Part shown: piece after piece, positions 18,799-27,050 of the stretch
How the letters are laid out: every line of letters starts with the position of its first letter
How positions within the stretch are numbered: position 1 is the stretch's first letter
DNA from: Candidatus Poribacteria bacterium
GTDB taxonomy: Bacteria; Poribacteria; WGA-4E; WGA-3G
Direction: 5' to 3'
DNA: 64,000 nt
NCBI GenBank assembly: GCA_958295815.1
Contig: OY282374.1
Span: 1,322,856-1,386,855 of the forward strand
Notes under the pieces: generated by a model
What the model was told of the DNA's origin: nothing
The model's input: the letters and a program-made list of their open reading frames with translations, nothing else
The model's database searches: none
Translations under genes and position numbers: made by a program

Positions 18799-20448
18799 TT
18801 AGGCTAACTTAATTCCTGCGTCTCCGATATTTTGATGCGTTGCATCCTGATAGCCCGGTACATTCTCAGCAATAGCGAGCGCGATCTCACCAGCGAAGTG
18901 GTAGTTCATCTCACCGCCTAACTGCTTGGCGAGTTGCTGCGTAATCTCCCAATCCAGACGTGCTTCACCGGGTGGATCAATCGCCTTACGAATCCGTTGT
19001 ACCCAGCCAGTTGAATTGGTAAAGGTGCCATCTTTCTCAGCGAAAGTGGTTCCCGGCAGCACTACATCTGCTAATTCTGTGATTTCTGAGGGTAAAACGT
19101 CTTGCACGATGAGGAAGTCAACGCTCTCTAATGCCGCTTTCTCGGCATCTTCAAGAGGACGTTCCGGGGCACCACTAACGAGATAAACAACTTTTGCCCC
19201 TGAAACTTTTTCCCAAAGCGCATCACCTTCTAAAACAACGTTGCCATTCGCGGAACCGAGTATCGTTCGAGCACCCGCCATGTTAGGATTTTTGTCTGCT
19301 TCAATGGTGAATTGCGGGAACTTATGTGCTTCACCAGGTAGCTGCCCGAAGAGTCCTAACTGTGTGGTTTTCAGCACATCGTGTGCAAGCTGCTGTAAGA
19401 CGTAGTTATCTTCATTCGTGCCTTGTGCGGAGCCTATGACAATGATGTCCTCAGCTTCTACTTCCGACAGTTGTTCTGTAATGACTGACAGCGCGTCTGC
19501 CCAATGTGTCGGAGAGAGTTCCCCATCAACTCGTTTTAGAGGGAGTTGGAGCCGATCATCGCTGTTCACGTAGTGGTAACCAAGACGACCATCGTCACAC
19601 ATCCAATGTTGGTTGATGTCCTCGTGGAAACGCGGCTTCAGTCGGTAAACGCCATCGGCTTTATATTCGACTGTGATGTTGCAACCGACGCTGCAGCCTG
19701 AGCAGACACTGCTCGCCTTCTCCAAGAACCAGGGACGGGATTTGAACAAGAAGTCTTTGCTAATCAATGCTCCTACGGGACAGATGTCAACGACATTGCC
19801 TGCAAGTTTATTGTCCAACAACTGTATCGGCGTACCATCATGGCTTCGCGGAATATCGATTTCGTCGTGCGAACCACGATTAATTAAGCCTAATTCACCA
19901 CTGCCAGAAACCTCTTGACCGAATCGGATACACCGGGTACAGACGATACAACGTGTTGAATAGAGCAGTACGTCGGGTCCCAGGTCCTTTTTCGGCGGAA
20001 TGTTTTTGACTTCAAGGTAGCGACTCTTATCGCTTCCATGTCGGTGGGAGAAGTCTTGTAGGTCGCATTCGCCTGCTTGATCGCAGACCGGACAATCAAG
20101 TGGATGATGTACGAGCAGAAATTCCAGTATGTCTTCGCGTGCTTTTTTGACGCGCTCGCTATCCGTTCTGACGATAAAGTCGTATTTTCCGTCCAACTTT
20201 CTCTCTGGCGGTGCCGTTCGCACGGTTGTTGTGCATCCTGTTGCGAGTTGTCGATCAGGAACAATAGCGCCAGCGGGTGGGAAGAAAACGTGCGGTTCGA
20301 CAAGGCACATTCGGCAATTCGCGGGACGGCTCAACCCAGGGTGATAACAGTAGTGAGGCACCTCAATACCATGTTCCCTTGCTATCTCAACTATATTCAT
20401 TCCATCTTCGACCTCTATCTCAAGGTCATTCAGTTTAATAAATGCCAT
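18799..20448 (-). CDS. nuoG: NADH-quinone oxidoreductase subunit G, short form
   Basis: 549 residues, much shorter than the roughly 900 residues of the E. coli subunit. The [2Fe-2S] ligands (CYHPGLSRPANCRMC from residue 33, plus C72), the His-ligated cluster (HHPLDCPVCDQAGEC, about 114-128), the CIVCTRCIRFGQ cluster and the N7-type ligands CSGCSVGC (about 248) with a distal Cys are all present. The following molybdopterin-oxidoreductase-like region is cut down to about 230 residues. It should carry electrons from NuoF toward NuoI/NuoB. It follows nuoF after a 187-bp gap that includes a repeat remnant. Confidence 0.93.
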   Translation of the reverse strand: MAFIKLNDLEIEVEDGMNIVEIAREHGIEVPHYCYHPGLSRPANCRMCLVEPHVFFPPAGAIVPDRQLATGCTTTVRTAPPERKLDGKYDFIVRTDSERVKKAREDILEFLLVHHPLDCPVCDQAGECDLQDFSHRHGSDKSRYLEVKNIPPKKDLGPDVLLYSTRCIVCTRCIRFGQEVSGSGELGLINRGSHDEIDIPRSHDGTPIQLLDNKLAGNVVDICPVGALISKDFLFKSRPWFLEKASSVCSGCSVGCNITVEYKADGVYRLKPRFHEDINQHWMCDDGRLGYHYVNSDDRLQLPLKRVDGELSPTHWADALSVITEQLSEVEAEDIIVIGSAQGTNEDNYVLQQLAHDVLKTTQLGLFGQLPGEAHKFPQFTIEADKNPNMAGARTILGSANGNVVLEGDALWEKVSGAKVVYLVSGAPERPLEDAEKAALESVDFLIVQDVLPSEITELADVVLPGTTFAEKDGTFTNSTGWVQRIRKAIDPPGEARLDWEITQQLAKQLGGEMNYHFAGEIALAIAENVPGYQDATHQNIGDAGIKLA

Positions 20449-20635
20449 TTTTTAATTTTTCCTTGCGGTTCGGTTAGGTAGGCTTAGTGTTTAGCATGCC
20501 TCTCCGTATATCCGCCTTCCACTTCGTTTCAGGCTTGCGATCTTAAACTAAAAAGAAGAGAGATGTTAGGACTATCAAAACCTCTTGTGCCTGAACACTG
20601 ATAACTATTCTTCTGACCGCTGACTATAATCCATC

Positions 20636-22111
20636 CTACAGATCAGCGAACTCTTTTGGAACAAACCGTTGTTGATACGCGTAATTTTCCTCCGGTGGGA
20701 CTGTTGCCTCAGCAACCGGTAGGGTAACGAGTTGGCCTTCTCGGATGGTAGCTTCAAACTCGGGCCGGAACTTACGCATGTAACTCACGGCGGGCCACGA
20801 GACAGCAATGCCGAAAACACAAATCGTATTCCATGTCATCGTATCCACATTCGCGATATTGTTAGCAACACTCTCCAGCAGATCCAAATCTTCATAAATA
20901 TCTTCTGTTTCGCCGGTATCCCCCCATCGCCCATTTTCAGCGACACCGAATTTAGGACGTGTCATTGTGCTTTTTCGTCCGTTTCCGTCAGCAATCCGCT
21001 GGACGATATCGCGCACCCATGGTGTGCCCCAGCGGCACGGTGTGCACTGTCCACACGATTCATGCGCATAGAACTTCATGATATTGAGTAAGCAATCCAC
21101 GATATTCCGGGTTTCGTTCATTACGATGATACCGCCGGAACCCAGCATAGATTTGGCGAGTGTGAGAGAGGTAAAGTCAAGGCGCGTATCCAACTCATAG
21201 TGTGTCAAAATCGGTGCAGAACTACCACCAGGGATCACTGCTTTCACCTCTTCACCGCGCAAACCGCCAGCGACTTCAATAAGTTCTGTGCATGTCAAGC
21301 CAAGGTCGAGTTCATAAACCCCCGGTTCGTTGACATCACCACTGATGCAGTAAAGTTTCGTGCCAGTATTGGGATCAGGTGTTGGTGGATTCGCCCGCGT
21401 ATCGGCATACGTCGGTCCCATCTGGGTGTACCATTCAACGCCGTTGCCAACAATAAAGGGTAGATTACACAACGTCTCTACATTCTGGACGACTGTTGGT
21501 TTCCCGAATACGCCTTCAACAGCGGGGAATGGCGGTTTGTTCCGAGGTTGTCCACGTTTGCCCTCAAGCGACTCAATCAGTCCTGTTTCTTCGCCGCAGA
21601 TATAGGCACCTGCGCCAGGGTGTGAATAGATGTCAATGTTGAGTCCTGTGCCGCGAACATCCTTTCCGAGGTACCCCTTTTCGTAAGCTTCCTTGATGGC
21701 AGCGTCCAACATCTTTTTCCCGAGTGTAAATTCGCCACGGATATAGATATAAGTCGTCTCAATGCCCATGGCGTAGCAGCAAATCAGGATACCTTCGATC
21801 AACAGGTGTGGATTCTTCTCCAAAACGTAGCGGTTGCTGAACGTTCCTGGCTCGCTTTCATCGGCGTTACAACACAGGTAGCACGGCTTTATATCTTTGG
21901 GGACGAAGCTCCACTTCAAACCCGTTGAAAATCCGGCACCGCCTCTCCCTTTCAACCCCGAATCCATCACCATTTTAGCAATATCTTCTGGTTGGTATTC
22001 TGCAATAGCCTTTTCAAAGCGCGTGTAGCCGTCGTATTGGCGGAAGACATCGAACGTGTTAATATCAGGCACATCCAGATGCTCGTAGAGAATTCGTCTT
22101 TCTTGAACCAT
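20636..22111 (-). CDS. nuoF: NADH-quinone oxidoreductase subunit F (NADH- and FMN-binding)
   Basis: 491 residues, about 50 longer than usual. GLKGRGGAGFSTGLKWSFVP (from residue 53) is the NADH-binding glycine-rich loop, and GAGAYICGEETGLIESLEGK (about 167-186) is the FMN site. The [4Fe-4S] ligands are ESCGQCTPCR plus the Cys in TICVFG. Between them lies an unusual acidic insert of about 35 residues (PKFGVAENGRWGDTGETEDI), and a tail of about 30 residues follows the normal end. AGGAG precedes the ATG. Confidence 0.94.
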   Translation of the reverse strand: MVQERRILYEHLDVPDINTFDVFRQYDGYTRFEKAIAEYQPEDIAKMVMDSGLKGRGGAGFSTGLKWSFVPKDIKPCYLCCNADESEPGTFSNRYVLEKNPHLLIEGILICCYAMGIETTYIYIRGEFTLGKKMLDAAIKEAYEKGYLGKDVRGTGLNIDIYSHPGAGAYICGEETGLIESLEGKRGQPRNKPPFPAVEGVFGKPTVVQNVETLCNLPFIVGNGVEWYTQMGPTYADTRANPPTPDPNTGTKLYCISGDVNEPGVYELDLGLTCTELIEVAGGLRGEEVKAVIPGGSSAPILTHYELDTRLDFTSLTLAKSMLGSGGIIVMNETRNIVDCLLNIMKFYAHESCGQCTPCRWGTPWVRDIVQRIADGNGRKSTMTRPKFGVAENGRWGDTGETEDIYEDLDLLESVANNIANVDTMTWNTICVFGIAVSWPAVSYMRKFRPEFEATIREGQLVTLPVAEATVPPEENYAYQQRFVPKEFADL

Positions 22112-22121
22112 ATTTTCTCCT

Positions 22122-22640
22122 CTACAGATTGTCTAAGATTTCATCAACCTTTTCCGGGGTCAAATTTTTGTGTAAATCGTCGTTCACCATGATGACCGGA
22201 GCCACATCGCACGAGGCGAGGCATTCTACCTTCATAAGAGTGAACTTACCGTCAGCAGTTGTGCCTTTCGCAAGATTGGTTTCGGAGGCGATATCTGTGC
22301 CCAATTTTTCCTTGAGATGCTCCAAAACAACTTTGCAATCCCGCAGGGCACAAGGCAGTGTATGGCACACCCGAATTACATACTCGCCTACCGGTTCTTC
22401 AAAGAACATCGGATAGAAGGTAACAACATCTTTGACCTTCATCACGGAGACTTCGAGTTGTTCTGCGACATACTTCATGACAGCGGGAGTGATGTAGCCT
22501 ACCTGTTTTTGTGCGAGATGGAGCGTTGGCAGCATTGCTGCCTCCTTAACGGGATACCGCCCTATTAACTCGTCGAATTTACGTTGGTTTTCTTCATTAA
22601 ACGCGAAAGGCGTTTCAATTTGAATGAGTTCATCTGACAT
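22122..22640 (-). CDS. nuoE: NADH-quinone oxidoreductase subunit E
   Basis: 172 residues, thioredoxin-like [2Fe-2S] subunit. The four cysteine ligands appear as VCHTLPC (about 91-97) and ECLASC (about 134-139). Ten base pairs separate its stop from the nuoF start, which indicates co-transcription. It forms the NADH-oxidising module with NuoF and NuoG. Confidence 0.94.
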   Translation of the reverse strand: MSDELIQIETPFAFNEENQRKFDELIGRYPVKEAAMLPTLHLAQKQVGYITPAVMKYVAEQLEVSVMKVKDVVTFYPMFFEEPVGEYVIRVCHTLPCALRDCKVVLEHLKEKLGTDIASETNLAKGTTADGKFTLMKVECLASCDVAPVIMVNDDLHKNLTPEKVDEILDNL

Positions 22641-22660
22641 AAATGTTTCCTTGGAATAGT

Positions 22661-22742
22661 TATCGGCTATCAGTTGTCAGCAGTCGGTTAAGATGTATGG
22701 ACTGCCAAAGCGTCTTCACGCCACGGCACTGATAACTATTTC
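22661..22742. repeat. TTATCAG-family element between nuoE and the VOC gene
   Basis: ATAGTTATCGGCTATCAG at the left and CACTGATAACTAT at the right are inverted relatives of each other. Between them is CAGTCGGTTAAGA, also found in the element at 8715-8844. A right-end fragment (CACTGATAACTATTCT) recurs near 20597. Dispersed non-coding repeat. Confidence 0.45.
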
Positions 22743-22750
22743 TGTATTTC

Positions 22751-23092
22751 TTAGTAGTTGCCCGAAAACTGAATACGATTGCCTTCTGGGTCACGGATAT
22801 CGAAAATGGCACGCCCATCCTCGTTCTCAAGCTTCCGTAACCGTTTCCCTCTCGATTTCAGTTGCTGATGAACAGCACTAACGCTCTCAACGTGAAAGAC
22901 GAGTTTTTGTCTTCCGGCGTTCGGTTTGCTTGCGCTATGGAGACACAACTTGCAAGCACCTGTATTGAAGCGGAAAAAACGATGTTCTGGGAACGGCTGA
23001 TCCTCCTCCGGTACTAATCCGACGACGTCCCTGTAAAACGCAATAACACCCTTCATGTCTTTGACGAAAAGCATAATGCTTCCGAGTTCCAT
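22751..23092 (-). CDS. VOC (glyoxalase/bleomycin-resistance) superfamily protein
   Basis: 113 residues with the paired beta-alpha-beta-beta-beta modules of the vicinal oxygen chelate fold: MELGSIMLFVKDMKGVIAFY at the start and FDIRDPEGNRIQFSG at the end. Possible metal ligands include His in FPEHRFFRF, His in LVFHVESV and the terminal Glu/Asp region, but the enzyme type cannot be assigned. AGGAGG stands before the ATG. It sits between nuoD and nuoE on the same strand, an unusual place for such a gene; a role in complex I assembly or simple hitch-hiking are both possible. Confidence 0.8.
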   Translation of the reverse strand: MELGSIMLFVKDMKGVIAFYRDVVGLVPEEDQPFPEHRFFRFNTGACKLCLHSASKPNAGRQKLVFHVESVSAVHQQLKSRGKRLRKLENEDGRAIFDIRDPEGNRIQFSGNY

Positions 23093-23127
23093 TGAATCCT
23101 CCTAAAATAGACAGCACGCTCTGACAA

Positions 23128-24324
23128 TTACCGATCTAATTCGCCCGCGATGACATTGAGACTTCCCAAGACAGCTACAGTGTCAGAGACCATTCCGCCC
23201 TCCAACATGTGTGGTAATGCTTGGAAATGTAAGAAACTGGGCGGACGGATGCGGATGCGATAGCCGGTCCCGCTTCCATCACTGACAATATAAAATCCGA
23301 GTTCACCGTTTGGTGATTCGGTTGCACAATAATGATCGCCTTTTGGGACCTCCACGCCGTGTCCATCCATAATAACTTTAAAGTGGTGGATTAAGCCCTC
23401 AATATGTCCATAGGCATCAGACTTATTTGGTAGCATGATTTTGTTATCTTCGAGATTAACAGGTCCATCAGGCATGTTATCAAGGACTTGGGTAATGATA
23501 CCGCAGCTTTGAATCATCTCCTCCATCCGAACGAGGTAGCGGTCATAGGCGTCGCCATTGGTTCCGACTGGTACATCGAACGTCACTTCATCGTAACTGG
23601 AATACGGTTCAGCTTTGCGGAGGTCATGCGCGACACCGGTTGCTCGGAGACAGGGACCTGTCAAACCGTAGTCAATGGCATCATCGCCTGAAATAGGACC
23701 GACGCCTTTCGTGCGATCCATCCAGATACGGTTCCGGGTGAGCAGCGTGTGGGTTTCCTTGAGTGCCTTCGGGAAGTTGGTGATGAATTGTCGGATGTCT
23801 TCCTCACATCCCTGATAGAGATCTCGGAGAACACCACCTACACGCGTATAACTGGTTGTGAGCCGTGCCCCTGTTGTTTTTTCAAAGATGCTGTATAATT
23901 TTTCACGTTCGCGGAAGCTGTAGAGGAATACCGAGAATGCCCCCAAGTCAAGCGCGGCGGTCCCCAACCAGAGCAGGTGGTCTGCCATTCTTGAGAGTTC
24001 TGCCATTAAAATCCGGATGTATTGGCACCTTTTCGGCACCTCAATGCCGAGCAATTGCTCAACTGCAAGCACATACCCAAAGTTGTTTGACAGCGGCGAC
24101 AGATAGTTCATCCTGTCTGTTACAACGATATATTGATTGTAATCCAGGTGCTCACCGAGTTTTTCAAAACCTGTATGTAGATAACCGGCATGCGGCGTCG
24201 CCTTCAGAATGGATTCGCCATCGAGTTCCAACACGATGCGAAGGGTACCGTGCGTTGCAGGATGTTGCGGACCGAAGCTGAGAACCATCTTCTCGCCTGT
24301 CGCGCGTTCCAGCCCACTTTGCAT
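23128..24324 (-). CDS. nuoD: NADH-quinone oxidoreductase subunit D (49 kDa)
   Basis: 398 residues. FGPQHPATHGTLRIVLELDG (about 17-36) contains the quinone-site histidine loop. RMADHLLWLGTAALDLGA (about 111-128) and the C-terminal end LGSLNVIAGELDR, with the conserved Asp-Arg ending, are typical. AAGGAG lies six bases upstream of the ATG. It is separate from nuoC, not fused as in E. coli. Confidence 0.95.
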   Translation of the reverse strand: MQSGLERATGEKMVLSFGPQHPATHGTLRIVLELDGESILKATPHAGYLHTGFEKLGEHLDYNQYIVVTDRMNYLSPLSNNFGYVLAVEQLLGIEVPKRCQYIRILMAELSRMADHLLWLGTAALDLGAFSVFLYSFREREKLYSIFEKTTGARLTTSYTRVGGVLRDLYQGCEEDIRQFITNFPKALKETHTLLTRNRIWMDRTKGVGPISGDDAIDYGLTGPCLRATGVAHDLRKAEPYSSYDEVTFDVPVGTNGDAYDRYLVRMEEMIQSCGIITQVLDNMPDGPVNLEDNKIMLPNKSDAYGHIEGLIHHFKVIMDGHGVEVPKGDHYCATESPNGELGFYIVSDGSGTGYRIRIRPPSFLHFQALPHMLEGGMVSDTVAVLGSLNVIAGELDR

Positions 24325-24439
24325 AGTATACTCCTTTTCTTTTTTATATAGACGGGCGCTTTTCTGTGTCCTTTGTAATATCGGTAAACTGCAGGCTGCG
24401 CCTTAGAATGGGGATTTGCAAGTTACACGCTACGGTGTT

Positions 24440-24988
24440 TTAGACATTCTGCTTATCAAAATTAAACCGTTCGCGTTCGCCGCGTCCTTGAAGTGGGTAA
24501 TCCTTACGGAGTGGATGTCCCTCAAAGTCGTCTGGCATTAAGATCCGACGTAGATCGGGGTGTCCCTCAAAATGGATACCGAACATGTCATAAGTCTCGC
24601 GTTCTAACCAGTTTGCGGCACGCCACAATCCAGTGACAGATGAGATACTTAAGTCGTTTTCATGCACAGGCACTTTTACTCGAACACGACACTGCCCTTG
24701 ATAGGAATAGAGTTGGTAGATGACCATGAATCTTGCATAGTCAAACTGTATTAACTCCGATTCCATCTGTGAGTTATCCACTGCTGTGACATCAACAAGG
24801 TAGGTATAGGCGAGTTCGGGATCTGTTTTCAGATATTCCAGAACTGCGTAAGCCTGTTCTTTACGCACAACAACGACAACAGTCCCACGACTTTCATCTT
24901 GTGCTAAAAGCGTGTCTGCGTGATTTGCCTCTAATTTTTCAAGGACAAGCGGTTTCGACTGTTCTTCGACTTCTTTCTCTTCATTCAT
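24440..24988 (-). CDS. nuoC: NADH-quinone oxidoreductase subunit C
   Basis: 182 residues. The family signature [20 protein letters not shown] (about 127-146) and the end [20 protein letters not shown] are clear. Its ATG overlaps the nuoB stop (ATGA at 24985-24988), so translation is coupled. The N-terminal 20 residues are acidic and variable. A gap of 115 bp separates it from nuoD. Confidence 0.94.
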   Translation of the reverse strand: MNEEKEVEEQSKPLVLEKLEANHADTLLAQDESRGTVVVVVRKEQAYAVLEYLKTDPELAYTYLVDVTAVDNSQMESELIQFDYARFMVIYQLYSYQGQCRVRVKVPVHENDLSISSVTGLWRAANWLERETYDMFGIHFEGHPDLRRILMPDDFEGHPLRKDYPLQGRGERERFNFDKQNV

Positions 24989-25488
24989 AGGATTGCCTCT
25001 ACTCCTTTAGGTGAAGCACCACTGGCGATTTTTTGCTGCACCTGTAGTACCGCATCAATGAGATCTTCGGGGCGCGGTGGGCATCCGGGAATATAGACGT
25101 CCACAGGAATGAACTGGTCAACACCTTGGATAAGGGTATAGGTATCAAACACGCCGCCACAGGACGCACACGCTCCCATGGAGATTACCCACTTCGGATC
25201 GGGCATCTGGTCGTAGATACGTTTCAGTACCGGCATCATTTTGATAGAAATTCTACCGGAAACAATGAGGAGATCGGATTGGCGCGGTGAAAAACGGATT
25301 GCCTCAGAACCGAATCGAGAGAGGTCGAATTTGGAAGCCAAGGTTGCCATCATCTCAATAGCACAGCAAGCGGTACCGAACGGCATGGGCCACAGTGAGT
25401 TCTTTCGTCCCCAGTTGACGACCTTATCAATAGTCGTTGTGATGATATTGCCATCCGTTCCGGTATCTGGTCCAAAATCTAATCCCAT
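24985..25488 (-). CDS. nuoB: NADH-quinone oxidoreductase subunit B (cluster N2)
   Basis: 167 residues from the ATG at 25488, chosen because AGGAGG lies six bases upstream inside the end of nuoA. A longer TTG start at 25509 has no such support. The N2 ligands are the tandem cysteines in [10 protein letters not shown] (about 39-48) and the cysteines of [13 protein letters not shown] and GCPPRPED. The gene overlaps nuoA by 10 bp and nuoC by 4 bp. Confidence 0.95.
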   Translation of the reverse strand: MGLDFGPDTGTDGNIITTTIDKVVNWGRKNSLWPMPFGTACCAIEMMATLASKFDLSRFGSEAIRFSPRQSDLLIVSGRISIKMMPVLKRIYDQMPDPKWVISMGACASCGGVFDTYTLIQGVDQFIPVDVYIPGCPPRPEDLIDAVLQVQQKIASGASPKGVEAIL

Positions 25489-25847
25489 GTTAAGCCTCCT
25501 TTCTTCCAAGCGTAGATATAGCCCAGAAGAAGAATGCCGATAAATACCAGCATTTCAATTAAGATAAACAAACCACTTGTTTCAGAGAATTTCTTGAAGA
25601 CCACTGCCCATGGATAGAGGAACACTACTTCAATATCGAAGATGATAAAGAGCATAGCGATGAGGTCAAAGCGGATGGTAAACCGCTGCCTCGCATCGCC
25701 AACCGGCTGGACACCGGACTCGTAAACGGAAAGTTTGGCACGGGTCGGGCGTTTGGGTCCAAGAATATGGGTCAGGGCGAGATTAATACCCGCAAAGAGG
25801 ACTGCGAAGAGCCCTAACAACAAGATCGGAAGATAATCTATTAGCAT
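25479..25847 (-). CDS. nuoA: NADH-quinone oxidoreductase subunit A
   Basis: 122 residues, three membrane helices. The conserved loop [20 protein letters not shown] (about 43-62) and the second-helix acidic stretch [15 protein letters not shown] (about 72-86) are diagnostic. It is the first gene of the complex I operon. No strong ribosome site precedes its ATG. Confidence 0.94.
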   Translation of the reverse strand: MLIDYLPILLLGLFAVLFAGINLALTHILGPKRPTRAKLSVYESGVQPVGDARQRFTIRFDLIAMLFIIFDIEVVFLYPWAVVFKKFSETSGLFILIEMLVFIGILLLGYIYAWKKGGLTWD

Positions 25848-25990
25848 TGTTTCTAATCTATTTTTTCCTCACACATCTTAAGTAATATACAGCGGAGACA
25901 AATTGTACTTTAGTAACACAATTTGGCATCACAAGCTTCGCCAAGATAGAAGGTTAATGCAGACTCACAAACAGATTTTCCTAAATATGC

Positions 25991-26024
25991 TTAATAGTGT
26001 GTCATATTTCAAAAACATTGTCAA
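25991..26024 (-). promoter_or_regulatory. Possible promoter of the nuo operon
   Basis: On the minus strand TTGACA (26019-26024) is followed by a TATTAA box (25991-25996), but the spacing is 22 bp, too long for a standard sigma-70 site. It lies about 140 bp upstream of nuoA in AT-rich DNA. Low confidence; no better candidate was seen. Confidence 0.25.
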
Positions 26025-26039
26025 GTTTTTTTCAAAAAA

Positions 26040-26819
26040 TATGAATGTTTATAGTGATTTTTCCAATTGCCTATACACTGTGGGTTGGTGAGATTTTTGA
26101 CCTCGCCAGCGGAGGTGATGCGTTAATGTGTATCTAACATTCCAAACGAAGGTTACCTAAACGTTAACTTTTTTCAACTGTCTGGCATCTATATTTTTCA
26201 GGCGTAAAATTTGATGGTTTTTTGAACATTTCGTGAACATACCCTGAAATTTCGTGAACATTAATGAACAATTGTTGGGGTTCATTTTTTATATTGACCG
26301 GACGACGGGGACTGAACCGAGGTAATCACTGTGTTCGTTGTGATTATTTATTTCTACCCAGTGCTGCTTGTTTGGAGAATGTTCATAATTGTTCATGAAA
26401 TTGTTCAAAATTTATTTTTGCCGATTTGAGAGGTGCTCACGCCACTGGTTACATGGGTTGGTGGCATTCTTGAATTCGGGGTTTTTTAAATTTTTTTGAA
26501 CAATTGAGCAATTTTTTCTTTGGAGAGTCTTGTTTTGAAGTGCGATAAATCTAATGAATACGCGGGATGGTGGCACTTGATGAGGTAGGGTCGTTTTTGA
26601 ATTGTTCATAAAATCCGATTTATGCTCTTTTTTTAGTATTAACTGTTTGTTAATTTTAAAGGTAGTTTTGTTGGTTCGGAATTTCAGAATAAGGTGCCAC
26701 TACGATATATATGATAACATGTTTGATGTGGGAAATCAAATTTATTCTTGATTTAGCATAGGGCATTGAGTTTTCTTGATTAGGTTTGTGACTTTAATAA
26801 TATATACTCGATATATCAA
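26040..26819. other. AT-rich non-coding stretch with a TGAACA motif array
   Basis: No credible gene on either strand. Between 26224 and 26608 the pentamer GAACA or its complement occurs nine times. Five of these extend to TGAACAATT in both orientations (around 26265, 26387, 26400, 26496, 26600). A perfect 13-bp direct repeat, ATTTCGTGAACAT, occurs at 26228-26240 and 26249-26261, 21 bp apart, which is two helical turns. This looks like a protein-binding array rather than chance, but its role is unknown. Confidence 0.5.
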
Positions 26820-26855
26820 TCATAAAATCTGCCAAATTGACTTGAGATTTTATGA
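26820..26855. promoter_or_regulatory. 11-bp perfect inverted repeat, operator-like
   Basis: TCATAAAATCT (26820-26830) and AGATTTTATGA (26845-26855) are perfect inverted copies separated by 14 bp. The repeat brackets the putative -35 of the promoter at 26837-26867, so a regulator bound here could control the permease genes. A cruciform or terminator role is less likely because no T-run follows. Confidence 0.5.
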
Positions 26856-26867
26856 CCTTGCTATAAT
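26837..26867 (+). promoter_or_regulatory. Promoter of the ABC-2 permease pair
   Basis: TTGACT (26837-26842), then TGC and TATAAT (26862-26867), an extended -10. The spacing is 19 bp, long but tolerable with an extended -10. A palindrome GCCAATTTGGC (26870-26880) sits at the expected start site and repeats in part at 26831-26839 (GCCAAATTG). The predicted leader to the ATG at 27051 is about 175 bases. Confidence 0.5.
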
Positions 26868-26869
26868 AT

Positions 26870-26880
26870 GCCAATTTGGC
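26870..26880. promoter_or_regulatory. Palindrome at the predicted transcription start
   Basis: GCCAATTTGGC is symmetric about its central base and lies right after the TATAAT box, where a repressor would block RNA polymerase. A half-site GCCAAATTG is at 26831-26839, 39 bp upstream. Confidence 0.4.
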
Positions 26881-27050
26881 ACAGTGAGACATCATATTTG
26901 CCTGATTTCTGTTGAATTATATTGGCACAGATTTTGCTGTCGTAGTACTAGCTAGGATATGGAGTTGAATCAATACACAGTTTCTGTTAATCTTGACAAT
27001 GCCTCTGAAGTCTCCATGAAACGGGATTTGACGCTTTATTAGGAGAAAGT

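Noticed and set aside
26224..26608. CRISPR array
   Set aside because: The repeated element is only 5-13 bp, orientation varies and spacing is irregular. No cas genes are present.
26412..26609. 65-codon minus-strand frame in the AT-rich gap
   Set aside because: Asn/Lys/Gln composition follows base bias; no ribosome site and it overlaps the repeat array.
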